From Myxococcota bacterium (GTDB lineage Bacteria > Myxococcota_A > UBA796), in the NCBI GenBank assembly GCA_029251165.1, contig JAQXDW010000006.1, positions 1 to 64,000 of the forward strand: a stretch of DNA of 64,000 nt. Reading direction: 5' to 3'. The notes beneath the pieces are model-generated. The model searched no databases. It worked only from the letters and a program-made list of their open reading frames with translations, and was not told where the DNA came from. The position numbers and the translations under genes are program-made. Below, one piece after another: positions 51,772-61,747 of this stretch; the stretch's first letter is position 1; each line of letters starts with the position of its first letter.

Positions 51772-52935
51772 TCACTCCGGGAACGCCAGGATCATCCGAT
51801 AGATGAATGTCTCCCCCTGCTGACCCTCCAGCCACGACACGTCCGCGCCGTCCACTGGTGAGGAGTAGTTGTAGACCAGCCACTCCGTCTCCGACTGTCG
51901 GATCGCGGAGGCGAAGCAGGTGTCACCCCGGCTCGGAAGGTCCAGCACGAGCGAGACCTCAAGCGCGTCCGGATCCACCCGCCACAGGCTGCACCGCTTG
52001 GGGTGCTGCCAGTAGTCCAGCTCGTACTGGAGCGTCTGCTCCCCGGCAGAGAGGTCGTCCATGCCGAGGTCGTAGTGGCCGGTCTCCGTCAGGTTCCGCC
52101 GTCCGATCAGGTAGACCGTCCCGTCCTGCTGGAAGACCAGCGGCGAGTCGTACTTTCGGGGATCATTGACGCACTGCAGGTCGCTCCAGTCGTCCGCCGG
52201 GGCCACACAGATCCGCGAGCCCCAGCCCAGCTGCGAGCCGGCCTCGTCCCGCTCCACGACCACCATCCGTCCATCATCGAGGATCGCGAAGTCCGCCTCT
52301 GAGCCGCCGCCCTCGTCGAGCACGGGCTGACCGGTCATCAGCGCATCCCAGGCGAAGCCGTCCGACGTGGTCAGCAGGAAGATCGACAGCGGGACTCCGT
52401 TGAGGTCGTAGATGTTCTCGCCGCCGGTGTAGCCGATCAGGTGCGGCACCCCGTCGATGGTCCGGGTGCGCCACGGGATGAAGCCGGCCTCGTCTGCCAT
52501 CAGCGGGACGGGCTCGCTCCAGGCGGCCTCTCCCTTCCACTCGCTCGCCCAGGAGCCGTGCGGCTCGAAGTCGGCGATGTTGTCTCCAAGCTCGGCGAAG
52601 TACAGAAACAGCCGCCCGTCCCAGGAGAGGAAGCGCGGCTCGCGCAGGTCGGTGTTCATCGCGAACTCCCCCTCGTAGCGCCAGGTCTGCTCGTCGGTGG
52701 TGCTGACCACGTAGAGGACCGTCTCGGCGGAGGCGAAGTGGCTGGGCGCGGTGCGGAAGGCGAGGAACATGCGCCCGTCATGCATCACGATGTCGAGGTT
52801 GTTGTTGGCATCCTGCGGTACCACTGAAGCGGGCAGCCCGTCGCCCGGGACCACGACGGCGAGGTCGCGGATCTCGGGAAGGGAGGCGCCGGAGTCGGCA
52901 GCGGGGCTGGTGCAGGCGAGGAAGACGGAGAGCAT
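51772..52935 (-). CDS. Lipoprotein with beta-propeller (sialidase/GH43-like) fold
   Basis: 387 residues with a short lipoprotein signal, MLSVFLACTSPAADSG. Repeated blades contain MHDGRMFLAFRTAPSHFASA, FLSWDGRLFLYFAELGDN and ILDDGRMVVVERDEAGSQLG, resembling exo-alpha-sialidase or GH43-type five-bladed propellers. Catalytic residues cannot be assigned confidently. Likely a surface glycan-binding or glycan-hydrolysing lipoprotein. It converges with rsgA. Confidence 0.8.
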   Translation of the reverse strand: MLSVFLACTSPAADSGASLPEIRDLAVVVPGDGLPASVVPQDANNNLDIVMHDGRMFLAFRTAPSHFASAETVLYVVSTTDEQTWRYEGEFAMNTDLREPRFLSWDGRLFLYFAELGDNIADFEPHGSWASEWKGEAAWSEPVPLMADEAGFIPWRTRTIDGVPHLIGYTGGENIYDLNGVPLSIFLLTTSDGFAWDALMTGQPVLDEGGGSEADFAILDDGRMVVVERDEAGSQLGWGSRICVAPADDWSDLQCVNDPRKYDSPLVFQQDGTVYLIGRRNLTETGHYDLGMDDLSAGEQTLQYELDYWQHPKRCSLWRVDPDALEVSLVLDLPSRGDTCFASAIRQSETEWLVYNYSSPVDGADVSWLEGQQGETFIYRMILAFPE

Positions 52936-53049
52936 GGGGGGAGCTTACTTCAGGTGCGCACAGTCCCAGGTCGCGGACCTGCAGCGCGCTGTGCGCCCAG
53001 GCCGCAGATCGGGGGCATCGCGTCGCGCGCGCACCACCCGCCGACCAGC

Positions 53050-55356
53050 TCACGCCTCTAGCCGTGCCTTCAGCAGTGAGCTGAGCAGCCCCGGGTTGGC
53101 CTTGCCTTTGGAGGCGCCCATGACCTGTCCGATCAGTGCGCCCATCCGGCGACGGTTCCCCGCCCTGTAGTCGGCCACAGCGTCGGGCTGCCGCGCGAGC
53201 ACGCTGTCGATCAGCACGGTGAGGGCTGCTGGGTCGGAGATCTGCCGCAGGTCGTCCCGATCGACGATGGCCTCTGGTTCGCCGCCGCTTGCCACCAGCT
53301 CCGCCAGGACCACCCGCGCGGTCTTCGAGGAGATGACCGCTGCATCCAGCAGCCCGACCAGCGCACCCACCGCCTCGCCGCCGATCTTCAGCTCGGTGAC
53401 CGGGGTGTCCTTGATGAGTCCACGGAGGTCGTTGGTGATGAGGCTGGCGACGCTGCGGGGGCTGTCGTGTGCGGTGAGGGCTGCCTCAAAGAACGCCGAG
53501 ATCGCCGCAGTGCTGGTCAGGACGTTGGCGTCCTGCACCGACAGCCCCAGCGCGTCGACGTAGCGATCGAGGGTGGCCGCGAGGGCCTCGGGCTTGCCCG
53601 CCTTCGCTTCGTCCCGCGTCATCTTCGGCTTCTTCTTGCCCTTGCCCTGCTTCTTTGGCTTCTTCTTCGCCGGCTTCTTCGCGCCGTCGTCCCGGGACTG
53701 GATGCGGGCCCAGGCATCCTTGAGGGTGATGATGCGGTTGAAGATCGGGGCCTCGGGGGTGGAGTCGAGGGGATCGGTGAAGAAGTAGCCGAGCCGCTCG
53801 AACTGCACGCGGGTGCCCGGCGCGGTGTCGCTGAGCGAGGGCTCCAGGTGGCCTCGGACCACGGTCAGGGAGGCGGGGTTGATGTGATCGCGGATCGTGT
53901 CGGTGCCCACGCCTGGCGACTCGACGGAGAACAGCCGGTCGTACAGCCGCACCTCTGCCGCGACCGACTCGGTCGCGCTGACCCAGTGCAGGGTCGCCTT
54001 GACCTTGCGACCATCTGGGGCGGAGCCGCCACGGGTGGCGGGATCGTAGCTGCAGCGCAGCTCGGTGATCGTGCCGGTGTCGTCCTTGATGACCTCGGTG
54101 CAGGTGATGAAGTAGCCGTAGCGGAGGCGTACCTCCCGCCCCGGCGCGAGCCGGTAGAACTTCTTCGGCGGATTCTCCATGAAGTCCTCCCGCTCGATGT
54201 ACAGCTCGCGGGTAAACGGCACCCGGCGGGTCTCGCTGCCGGCCTCGGGGAGGTAGGGCGCGTCGAGCCAGTCCGTCTCATCGGGGAAGCCAGTGATGAC
54301 CACCTTCAGCGGATCGAGCACCGCCATCACCCGGGGCGTGCTGGCGTTGAGGTCCTCGCGGATGACGTGCTCGAGCTGGGCGAGGTCGGTGGTCGAATTG
54401 GCCTTGGAGATGCCGGCGCGCTCGACGAAGGTCCGCATCGCGCTGGCTGGGATCCCCCGACGCCGCAGCCCGGCGACGGTCGGCATCCGCGGGTCGTCCC
54501 AGCCCGTCACGATGTCCTGCTCCACCAGGGCGCGCAGCTTGCGCTTGGAGGTGATGAGGTAGCTCAGCTCCAGCCGGGCGAACTCGTACTGGCGGGTCCG
54601 AGGGGTCGGCCACTCCAGCTGATCGAGGATCCAGTCGTAGATCTCTCGGTTGTTCTCGAACTCCAGGGTGCACAGGGAGTGGGTGATTCCCTCGATGGCG
54701 TCTGAGATGCAGTGGGCGTAGTCGTACATCGGGTAGATGCACCAGGCATCGCCGGTCCGGTGGTGGTGGGCGTGGCGGATCCGGTACAGCAGCGGGTCGC
54801 GCATCTTCATGTTCTTGCTCGCCATGTCAGCCTTGCCGCGAAGAACGTGCGCGCCGTCGGGGAAGGCGCCGGCCCGCATCTGGCGGAACAGGTCGAGGTT
54901 CTCCGCTACGCTGCGGTCGCGGTAGGGCGAGGGACGTCCGGGCTCGGTGACCGTGCCACGGTAGGCCCGGATGTCTTCCTCAGACAGCGAATCCACATAC
55001 GCACGACCCGCTGAGATCAGCTGCTCACCGAACTGATAGAGCTTCTCGAAGTGGTCGCTGGCGTGGTAGAAGTGCGCGCCCCAGTCGAAGCCCAGCCACT
55101 GAATGTCGGCCTTGATTGACTCGACATACTCGGTCTCTTCGGTCAGCGGGTTGGTGTCGTCCATGCGGAGGTGGCAGCGTCCGCCGAACTCCGCAGCGAG
55201 CCCGAAGTCGGTGCAGATGGCCTTGACGTGGCCGATGTGGAGGTAGCCGTTGGGCTCGGGTGGAAAGCGTGTGACCACCTGCTGGTAGCGACCGTCCTCC
55301 AGATGGCGAGCGATGATCTCACGGACAAAATTGCCGGCGGAGGATGTCTCAGACAC
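53050..55356 (-). CDS. glnS: Glutaminyl-tRNA synthetase with C-terminal YqeY domain
   Basis: 768 residues from GTG 55356 with AGGAGA upstream. Class I signature [20 protein letters not shown] and a KMSKS-equivalent in [13 protein letters not shown]; the D-D-T-N-P-L and [20 protein letters not shown] segments are typical of GlnRS. After an anticodon-binding beta-barrel region comes a Lys-rich linker ([18 protein letters not shown]) and a GatB/YqeY-like tail (~610-768, ending [20 protein letters not shown]). The tail is known in Deinococcus-type GlnRS and helps tRNA-Gln binding. Reaction: Gln, ATP and tRNA-Gln give Gln-tRNA. Confidence 0.95.
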   Translation of the reverse strand: MSETSSAGNFVREIIARHLEDGRYQQVVTRFPPEPNGYLHIGHVKAICTDFGLAAEFGGRCHLRMDDTNPLTEETEYVESIKADIQWLGFDWGAHFYHASDHFEKLYQFGEQLISAGRAYVDSLSEEDIRAYRGTVTEPGRPSPYRDRSVAENLDLFRQMRAGAFPDGAHVLRGKADMASKNMKMRDPLLYRIRHAHHHRTGDAWCIYPMYDYAHCISDAIEGITHSLCTLEFENNREIYDWILDQLEWPTPRTRQYEFARLELSYLITSKRKLRALVEQDIVTGWDDPRMPTVAGLRRRGIPASAMRTFVERAGISKANSTTDLAQLEHVIREDLNASTPRVMAVLDPLKVVITGFPDETDWLDAPYLPEAGSETRRVPFTRELYIEREDFMENPPKKFYRLAPGREVRLRYGYFITCTEVIKDDTGTITELRCSYDPATRGGSAPDGRKVKATLHWVSATESVAAEVRLYDRLFSVESPGVGTDTIRDHINPASLTVVRGHLEPSLSDTAPGTRVQFERLGYFFTDPLDSTPEAPIFNRIITLKDAWARIQSRDDGAKKPAKKKPKKQGKGKKKPKMTRDEAKAGKPEALAATLDRYVDALGLSVQDANVLTSTAAISAFFEAALTAHDSPRSVASLITNDLRGLIKDTPVTELKIGGEAVGALVGLLDAAVISSKTARVVLAELVASGGEPEAIVDRDDLRQISDPAALTVLIDSVLARQPDAVADYRAGNRRRMGALIGQVMGASKGKANPGLLSSLLKARLEA

Positions 55357-55490
55357 GTCTCGTTCTCCTGGGATGGAGTTGATGCCCTATTCCGTTGACA
55401 ACACTCACAGCAATCACCGTCATGGAGACGGGGGGAAGAGATCGCTGCGGCAGCGGGTTGCCGCTTCATCAATCAGAGCGTGGGTGCGCA

Positions 55491-56117
55491 ATGCTGTCGG
55501 AAAAACATCGCCTCAGTCCCGTCTATTCCACGCCCTCGGGCGCGATCGATCGCAGCGGTGACTCGCTCGCGAGCGCACGCGGCGTCGACCTGGTTCGGCG
55601 CGGGCAGGAGGCGCAGGTCATCTCACAGCCCGGTCGGCTCGCCGGGGCTGCGGCGGTCTGGATGGGGGGCACCTTTGCGCTGTGCTACCTGCTGCTGCCG
55701 CTGGCCCGTGCCGGCCTCGGGCTGTCGGCGCAGAGTGTGAGCGGCGTGGTGTTGATGGCGGCCTGTGCGGCGCTCTCGCTGGCGGGGCTGTGGGTGGCCA
55801 CCACGGTCGGACTCGTCCTGCGCAAGCCGGTGGTCTCGCTCGAGTCCGAACACCGGGATCGCGCGGTCACCGCGACGGTCGGTGGTCTGCTGGTCTGGAC
55901 TGTGGCCCACAATGTGCTGCCCGGCCTGGTCCCGTTTGGTGCGATGGAGGCTGGCGAGCTGCTGTCGTTCTTCGCGGCCAACGTCCTCGAGAGCGCCCTG
56001 TTTGGGGTCATGCTCGCCAGCGTCGCGAAGACCGTTCGCGGGGCCCTCCGCTTGGGGGTGCTGTTTCAGGGCATCCTGCTGCTGAGCAGCTACGTGGTGA
56101 TGCTGAGCATGTGGTGA
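55491..56117 (+). CDS. Polytopic membrane protein, unknown
   Basis: 208 residues from ATG 55491 (MLSEKHRLSPVYSTPSGAID); upstream in-frame sequence lacks conserved character. Four hydrophobic helices: VWMGGTFALCYLLLPLARAG, VVLMAACAALSLAGLWVATT, then two in the C-terminal half. No catalytic motif or family recognised. Divergent from glnS. Confidence 0.72.
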   Translation: MLSEKHRLSPVYSTPSGAIDRSGDSLASARGVDLVRRGQEAQVISQPGRLAGAAAVWMGGTFALCYLLLPLARAGLGLSAQSVSGVVLMAACAALSLAGLWVATTVGLVLRKPVVSLESEHRDRAVTATVGGLLVWTVAHNVLPGLVPFGAMEAGELLSFFAANVLESALFGVMLASVAKTVRGALRLGVLFQGILLLSSYVVMLSMW

Positions 56118-56171
56118 GGAGCGGCCTGACGCTGCGCTCACCGTCGGCGTCGCGAGCCCATCCCTCAGACC

Positions 56172-57278
56172 TCACAGCGTGCCGGCATACCGGTGCATCA
56201 CGCCCTGCTGTCCGCCAGAGAGGTCGTCCTGGTGGACGCACTCATCCCAGTCGCAGACCGGGTAGGGAAACATGAGGTTGTCTCCGAGTGCGGCCTCGCA
56301 GTCTGCGGTGGAGGCACAGTCGCTGGTGTCGTCGAGGGCATCCCAGTACTCCCAGCCGTCCTCGACGGGGTGAAACAGGCCGGTGTAGTGGCCGACCTCG
56401 TGGGCGAGGGTCTCGCCGTAGAGGCGGATGTCCTCGTCGCTGAAGGCACCGTCTCCGCCGGCATTGGTGGGCCAGGAGATGACCACCGCAGCCCGCTCGC
56501 TCTCGGTGAGGGGGCCAGGGATGCCGCCAGAGATTCCGTAGACGTCGTTGTAGCTTCCGATGCTCTCTCCGATGAGCACCATGAGGTCGGAGTCTGTGCC
56601 CGCTGCGGAGAGGTCGCTGATGACCGCAGAGCCGCCCTCGCTGAGGTCGGTCAGCGTCGGATCGAGGTCGCTGTCGTACCAGGAGATGCTGGCGGTGAGT
56701 CCCGCAGCGGCCCAGATGTCCTCCCAGCGCGCGACGGCCTGCTCGGTCGCGGCGACCACGTCGCTGTTGCTGCCGACGCCCTCGGCGTAGATGATCTCGA
56801 TGCTGAGGGTGCCGCTCGAGAGATCGCTGTCGGTGCGGGTCTGGGTGACGACATCGAGCGCCTCGTTGCTGACGTAGTAGCCGCTGCCGTCGACCACTCC
56901 GATGTGGACCTCCCAGGTTCCCGCGTCGAGTCCGCCGTCCGTGCTGCGCACCGGCCAGTTGACCACCGTGTCGTTGCCCTCGACGTAGATGGCGCTGGTC
57001 AGGCTGTAGGCTCCATACCAGTCCTCCCAGTACATGGCGCTGCTGCCGTCTGGTGCGACGATCTCTTCGACCGCGACCTGCTCGCTGGAGGAAGCGGTGA
57101 CCATCATCGCTTCCTCGCCGCTCTCGACCTCCACCAGGACGACCGCGAGGCCATCGCTGCCGCTCTCAACAGCGGAGCGAACGGTCTTGAGATCGCCGTC
57201 GACAGAGACCTGGCTGTCCTTGCCCTCGGTGCAGGCAGAGAGCAGGGCGATGGTTCCAGGGAGGAGGAGTCTCAGCAT
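56172..57278 (-). CDS. Metzincin-like zinc metalloprotease lipoprotein
   Basis: 368 residues from ATG 57278 with GGAG upstream; the open frame before it is spurious. Signal MLRLLLPGTIALLSACTEGK. The C-terminal half contains TLAHEVGHYTGLFHPVEDG, the full H-E-x-x-H-x-x-G-x-x-H zinc site, followed by NLMFPYPVCDWDEC as a likely Met-turn and a Cys pair. Resembles pappalysin-like or similar secreted metzincins. N-terminal ~170 residues are beta-rich. Likely a surface-anchored protease. Confidence 0.86.
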   Translation of the reverse strand: MLRLLLPGTIALLSACTEGKDSQVSVDGDLKTVRSAVESGSDGLAVVLVEVESGEEAMMVTASSSEQVAVEEIVAPDGSSAMYWEDWYGAYSLTSAIYVEGNDTVVNWPVRSTDGGLDAGTWEVHIGVVDGSGYYVSNEALDVVTQTRTDSDLSSGTLSIEIIYAEGVGSNSDVVAATEQAVARWEDIWAAAGLTASISWYDSDLDPTLTDLSEGGSAVISDLSAAGTDSDLMVLIGESIGSYNDVYGISGGIPGPLTESERAAVVISWPTNAGGDGAFSDEDIRLYGETLAHEVGHYTGLFHPVEDGWEYWDALDDTSDCASTADCEAALGDNLMFPYPVCDWDECVHQDDLSGGQQGVMHRYAGTL

Positions 57279-57769
57279 GTTGTTCTCCGACAGGTTCTGC
57301 CCAGCATAGCCTACCAATCGTTGCCCACGGCTGACCGCGCCGACGCCACATCGGGCGGCGGTTGCTTTGAGCTGCTGGAGGAGATTGGTGAGCGGCTGGA
57401 GCACGACCGCGCGCTCTTCTCGGGATTCGGCTGACATCTTGACCACCGTCGCGCCTCGGACTCCACCGCGTGCGCAGCATGCTGCCCGCCACGCACGCGG
57501 CGCTTCGCGGTGAGGTCGCGTGAATATGGAGGTCGACGGGTCAGTGTTGTCGCGCAGAGGCGGACTCAACTGGGGCTGCGGGGGGCACCTGCACTGGCCT
57601 CTTGCGGACATCAGAGAGGGGAGGAGTGCAGTGGACGTTGCCCATCGTCCGGCTGGAGCCGCTTCGGTAGACGGCGCCTCGGCGAGCGCTTGTCGGGTGA
57701 CTGCTGTTGGAAAACCCTGATCGGAGGTCCGGGCTCTGGTATTGTGCGCCGTACGAGAGGAGATTTTCC
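57279..57769. other. Intergenic region upstream of the MopE-like lipoprotein
   Basis: About 490 bp between divergent lipoprotein genes. Presumed promoters for both; GAGAGGAG just before 57770 is the downstream ribosome-binding site. Several short frames exist but none has a family pattern or start signal. Nothing else recognised. Confidence 0.45.
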
Positions 57770-60403
57770 ATGTTTCGCACCCCCCTGATTCTGGCCCTGG
57801 CGCTCACCCTTGCAGCCTGTGGCGACAAGTCTGAAGGCGACGACTCCGGTGAGCCATCCGATACCACGACCGACGCGGACGGCGATGGCTTCTCGGAGGG
57901 AGAGGACTGCGACGACAGCAACCCCGCGATCAACCCCGAGGCTTTTGAAGAGTGCGATGCTGTCGACAACAACTGCGACGGCACGATCGACGAGGGGGTG
58001 ACCGCTGCCTACTACGCCGACGTCGACAGCGACGGCTATGGAGACGCCGATGCGGCCGTCGACGCCTGCGATCTCCCGAGCGGCTACGTCGAGAACAGCG
58101 ACGACTGCAATGACGCTGACATTGCGGTCAGCCCGGACGGCGAGGAGGTCTGCGACGGAATCGACAACGACTGCGACGACAGCACCGATGAGGCCGACGC
58201 CGCCGATGCTTTGATCTGGTACGCCGATGCCGATACCGATGGCTACGGAGACGAGAAGGCCACCCAGACCGCCTGCGAGCAGCCCAAGGGCTACGTCGAT
58301 GTCGCGGAGGACTGCGACGACACCGACAAGCGCTACAACCCTGGTGCGGCAGAAGAGGACTGCACCGATCCGGCGGACTACAACTGCGACGGCTCGGTCG
58401 GCTATGCCGATGCCGACAGCGACGGCTTCGCGGCCTGTGAGGAGTGCGACGACACCGACGAGGCCATCAACCCCGACGGCACCGAGATCTGCGACAACCA
58501 GGACAACGACTGCGACGGCGACACCGATGAGGACGACGCCACCGACGCCTCGACCTGGTACGCCGACACCGACAGCGACACCTACGGAGACGCTGACATC
58601 ACCACCGTCGCCTGCAACCAGCCCAGCGGCTACGTCTCCGACGACACCGACTGCGACGACACCGACACCGCCATCAACCCCAGCGCGACGGAGTACTGCA
58701 ACGGCGACGATGACAACTGCGATGGCACGACCGACGAGGACACCGCCGCCGATGCCCTGACCTGGTACGCCGACACCGACGCCGACTTCTTTGGCGATGC
58801 GGACACCTCCACGCTCTCCTGCCAGCGCCCCTCTGGCTACAGCGCCGACGACACCGACTGCGACGACACCGACGCAGCGATCAACCCCGACGCTGACGAA
58901 GAGTGCGATGCTGTCGACAACAACTGCGACGGCACGATCGATGAAGACACCGCCATCGACGCCGACACCTGGTACCGCGACGCCGACGTCGACGGCTACG
59001 GCAGCCCAGACAGCACCACCGATTCATGCAGCCAGCCCAGCGGCTACCTCGCCGACGACTCTGACTGCGACGATGCCAACAACGACATCAACCCCGATGC
59101 CGACGAGGAGTGCGACACCGTCGACAACGACTGCGACGGCGACACCGATGAAGACGACGCCATCGACGCCTCCACCTGGTACGGCGACGGCGACTCGGAT
59201 GGCTACGGTGCCGACATCGATGCCGCCGTCAGCTGCGATGCTCCGACCGGCTACGTCAGCGCTGGCGGCGACTGCGACGACGGCGACTCCGGCACCAACC
59301 CGGGCGCCACGGAGATCTGCGACGGCAACGACAACGACTGCGACAGCGCCACCGATGATGCCGACTCCAGTCTCGACACCACGACCACGACCACCTGGTA
59401 CAGCGACGTCGACGGCGACACCTACGGCTCCACCACCTTCACCCTCGATCGCTGCGATCAGCCGACCAACTACGTCGCCGATGACACCGACTGCGATGAC
59501 TCGGACGCGGACGTCTACCCGGGCGCACCCGACGAGGTCTACCACGACGGCGTGGACCAGGACTGCGACGACTTCGACGGCTACACCCTCGACGACCTCT
59601 CCGCCGGCGACCTCGTGATCACCGAGATCATGCCCAACCCCGATGCGGTCAACGACAGCGCCGGAGAGTACTTCGAGATCTACAACGCCTCTGGCCTTGA
59701 GGTCGATGTCAACGGGCTGGAATTCGCTGACAACGCCAGCTCCGACACCGTCAGCGAGACCGTCGTCGTCGCCGCAGATGGCTACCTCGTCTTCGCGATC
59801 AACGGCGATTCGGCCACCAACGGCGGCATCGATGCAGACTTCGACTGGTCTGGACCGGCGCTGTCAAACTCCGGCGACCTCATCACCCTGACCTACGGAA
59901 CGGTCACGTTTGATGAGGTTGACTACAGCGGCTGGGACGTCTCTGCGGGGATCTCGCTCAGCATCGACCCGGACTACGTGGACATGGACGCCAACGACTA
60001 CGGTCCCCACTGGTGTGAGGCCTCCTCGACCTATGGCGACGGCGACAGCGGCACTCCGGGCGATGCCAACGACGACTGCGGCTTCACCTACTCCGCAGCG
60101 GTCGACATCCAGCCGCTGATGGACAGCTACTGCACCCGCTGTCACGCGGGCGGCGGTGCTTCTGCGGGGCTGGACCTGAGTGATGTCTGGGACGTCACTG
60201 TTGAGGTGACCTCCGGCCAGGCGACCAGCTACAGCCACGTGGAGCCCTATGACGCCCCCGCGAGCTACCTCTACGCCAAGATGATCGGCGACCAGTCTAC
60301 GCTTGGCGGCTACGGCAACGACATGCCGCCCGGTGGTTCTGCTCCGAGCAGCGCAGAGATCGCAGTCATCGAAGCCTGGATCGCGGAGGGTGCGCTTCAG
60401 TAG
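57770..60403 (+). CDS. Lipoprotein with MopE-type repeats, lamin-tail domain and cytochrome-like C-terminus
   Basis: 877 residues from ATG 57770 with AGGAG upstream. Signal MFRTPLILALALTLAACGDK. About nine Asp/Cys repeats follow (D-C-D-D-x-x-x-x-I-N-P-x-x-x-E-x-C-D-x-x-D-N-x-C-D-G-x-x-D-E), the MopE/putative metal-binding type, interleaved with W-Y-x-D-x-D-x-D-x-Y/F-G Ca-binding loops. Then a lamin-tail-like beta-sandwich (GDLVITEIMPNPDAVNDSAG, about 625-760). The end has one C-x-x-C-H motif (YCTRCHAGGGASAGLDLSD) and MPPGGSAPSSAEI, matching Planctomycete-type cytochrome-c-like domains. Surface exposed; possibly copper or calcium binding and redox active. A stable hairpin covers the stop. Confidence 0.9.
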   Translation: MFRTPLILALALTLAACGDKSEGDDSGEPSDTTTDADGDGFSEGEDCDDSNPAINPEAFEECDAVDNNCDGTIDEGVTAAYYADVDSDGYGDADAAVDACDLPSGYVENSDDCNDADIAVSPDGEEVCDGIDNDCDDSTDEADAADALIWYADADTDGYGDEKATQTACEQPKGYVDVAEDCDDTDKRYNPGAAEEDCTDPADYNCDGSVGYADADSDGFAACEECDDTDEAINPDGTEICDNQDNDCDGDTDEDDATDASTWYADTDSDTYGDADITTVACNQPSGYVSDDTDCDDTDTAINPSATEYCNGDDDNCDGTTDEDTAADALTWYADTDADFFGDADTSTLSCQRPSGYSADDTDCDDTDAAINPDADEECDAVDNNCDGTIDEDTAIDADTWYRDADVDGYGSPDSTTDSCSQPSGYLADDSDCDDANNDINPDADEECDTVDNDCDGDTDEDDAIDASTWYGDGDSDGYGADIDAAVSCDAPTGYVSAGGDCDDGDSGTNPGATEICDGNDNDCDSATDDADSSLDTTTTTTWYSDVDGDTYGSTTFTLDRCDQPTNYVADDTDCDDSDADVYPGAPDEVYHDGVDQDCDDFDGYTLDDLSAGDLVITEIMPNPDAVNDSAGEYFEIYNASGLEVDVNGLEFADNASSDTVSETVVVAADGYLVFAINGDSATNGGIDADFDWSGPALSNSGDLITLTYGTVTFDEVDYSGWDVSAGISLSIDPDYVDMDANDYGPHWCEASSTYGDGDSGTPGDANDDCGFTYSAAVDIQPLMDSYCTRCHAGGGASAGLDLSDVWDVTVEVTSGQATSYSHVEPYDAPASYLYAKMIGDQSTLGGYGNDMPPGGSAPSSAEIAVIEAWIAEGALQ

Positions 60404-60424
60404 ACCGGATACTCATCCGGTCTA
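60401..60424. terminator. Perfect ten-pair hairpin at convergent gene ends
   Basis: TAGACCGGAT-ACTC-ATCCGGTCTA includes the stop codon of the preceding gene. A second hairpin, GGGCA-CGCGTCCA-TGCCC (60426-60443), follows. Together they likely end transcription from both sides; no T-run. Confidence 0.6.
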
Positions 60425-60507
60425 CGGGCACGCGTCCATGCCCGAGCGAAGCGAGCGGCTGGCGCGGCACGGTAGGGTCTGCTCCGGTCTATGGGCACGC
60501 CCAAGCC

Positions 60508-61698
60508 TCAGGCTGGGTCGACGACGACCGTCACCCGGCTGGCCGCCTCGCTGGCGAGCGCTCGGGCCTCCGCGATGGAGTCTGCATACGCCACCGCCGT
60601 CGCCATGCGTCGGTAGGGTCGGGTGTCGGGCTTGCCGAAGATGCGCAGCTTGATCCGGGGATCGAACAGCGCCTCCGCCACACCCTCGAACCGGGGGTTG
60701 GTGCCCGCCTCGGTCGCCAGCACCACCGCAGAGGCGCCCGGTGAGCGCAGCCGGATCTCCCCGATCGGCAGACCGAGGATCGCCCGGACGTGGAGCTCAA
60801 ACTCGGACATGTCCTGGGTGGCCATGGTCACCATGCCGGTGTCGTGGGGACGGGGGCTGACCTCGGAGAAGATGACCTCGTCTCCTCGGATGAAGAATTC
60901 GACCCCGAACAGGCCCGTGCCGCCCAGCGCCTCGGTGATCGCCGCAGACTGGCGCTCGCTCTCCGCCAGCGCGATCGCCGAGAGCCGCTCCGGCTGCCAG
61001 GACTCCTGGTAGTCGCCGCGCTCCTGGCGGTGTCCGACCGGCGGGCAGAACAGGGTGCCTTCGCGCTTCGTGCGCACGGTGAGCATGGTGATCTCGGTGT
61101 CGAAGGCCACGAAGCCCTCGACGATGACCCGCACCGAGCGGCCGCGAGAGCCGGCCAGGGCATGCTCCCATGCGGCGAGGATGCCGTCGGGGGTCTTGAT
61201 GGTGCTCTGCCCCTTGCCGGAGCTGGACATCACCGGCTTGACGACTGCCGGCAGGCCGATCTCTGCGACCGCCGCCTGGAACTCTTCGAGGGACGAGGCG
61301 AACCGGTAGGGGCTCGTCGGCAGGCCCAGCTCCTCAGCGGCGAGTCGGCGGATGCCCTCGCGATCCATGGTGAGCTGGGTGGCGCGGGCGGTGGGGATGA
61401 CGTTCCAGCCCTCTCCCTCCAGCTGCCGCAGGGTGTCCGTCGCGATGGCCTCGATCTCGGGGACGATGTAGTCGGGCTTCTCCGACTCGATCAGCGCCCG
61501 GATGGCGGCGGGATCCTGCATGTCGAGGACGTGGAACCGGTGGGCGTACTGCATCGCCGGGGCGCCCTCGTAGCGATCGGCGGCGATGACCTCGACGCCG
61601 AAGCGCATGGCCTCAAGCACGACCTCACGGCCCAGCTCGCCGGAGCCGAGCATGAGGATCTTGATGGTGGACGGGGTGTTGGGTGTTCCGAAGATCAT
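60508..61698 (-). CDS. purT: Formate-dependent phosphoribosylglycinamide formyltransferase
   Basis: 396 residues from ATG 61698 (AGGAG upstream); the longer open frame is spurious. ATP-grasp protein: [20 protein letters not shown] (N-terminal nucleotide fold), [20 protein letters not shown] (ATP-binding loop), [20 protein letters not shown] and [20 protein letters not shown]. Matches PurT in length and motifs rather than PurK. Reaction: formate plus GAR and ATP gives FGAR, step three of purine synthesis, bypassing folate. With purL, two purine genes lie in this window but in separate loci. Confidence 0.94.
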   Translation of the reverse strand: MIFGTPNTPSTIKILMLGSGELGREVVLEAMRFGVEVIAADRYEGAPAMQYAHRFHVLDMQDPAAIRALIESEKPDYIVPEIEAIATDTLRQLEGEGWNVIPTARATQLTMDREGIRRLAAEELGLPTSPYRFASSLEEFQAAVAEIGLPAVVKPVMSSSGKGQSTIKTPDGILAAWEHALAGSRGRSVRVIVEGFVAFDTEITMLTVRTKREGTLFCPPVGHRQERGDYQESWQPERLSAIALAESERQSAAITEALGGTGLFGVEFFIRGDEVIFSEVSPRPHDTGMVTMATQDMSEFELHVRAILGLPIGEIRLRSPGASAVVLATEAGTNPRFEGVAEALFDPRIKLRIFGKPDTRPYRRMATAVAYADSIAEARALASEAASRVTVVVDPA

Positions 61699-61747
61699 GG
61701 GATGGCTCCTTCCGGGAAGTGCCGCCCATGTAGCGCGCCCGGATCCC

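Noticed and set aside
57520..57720. Plus-strand 66-residue frame before the MopE-like gene
   Set aside because: No ribosome-binding site or family similarity; sits where promoters are expected.
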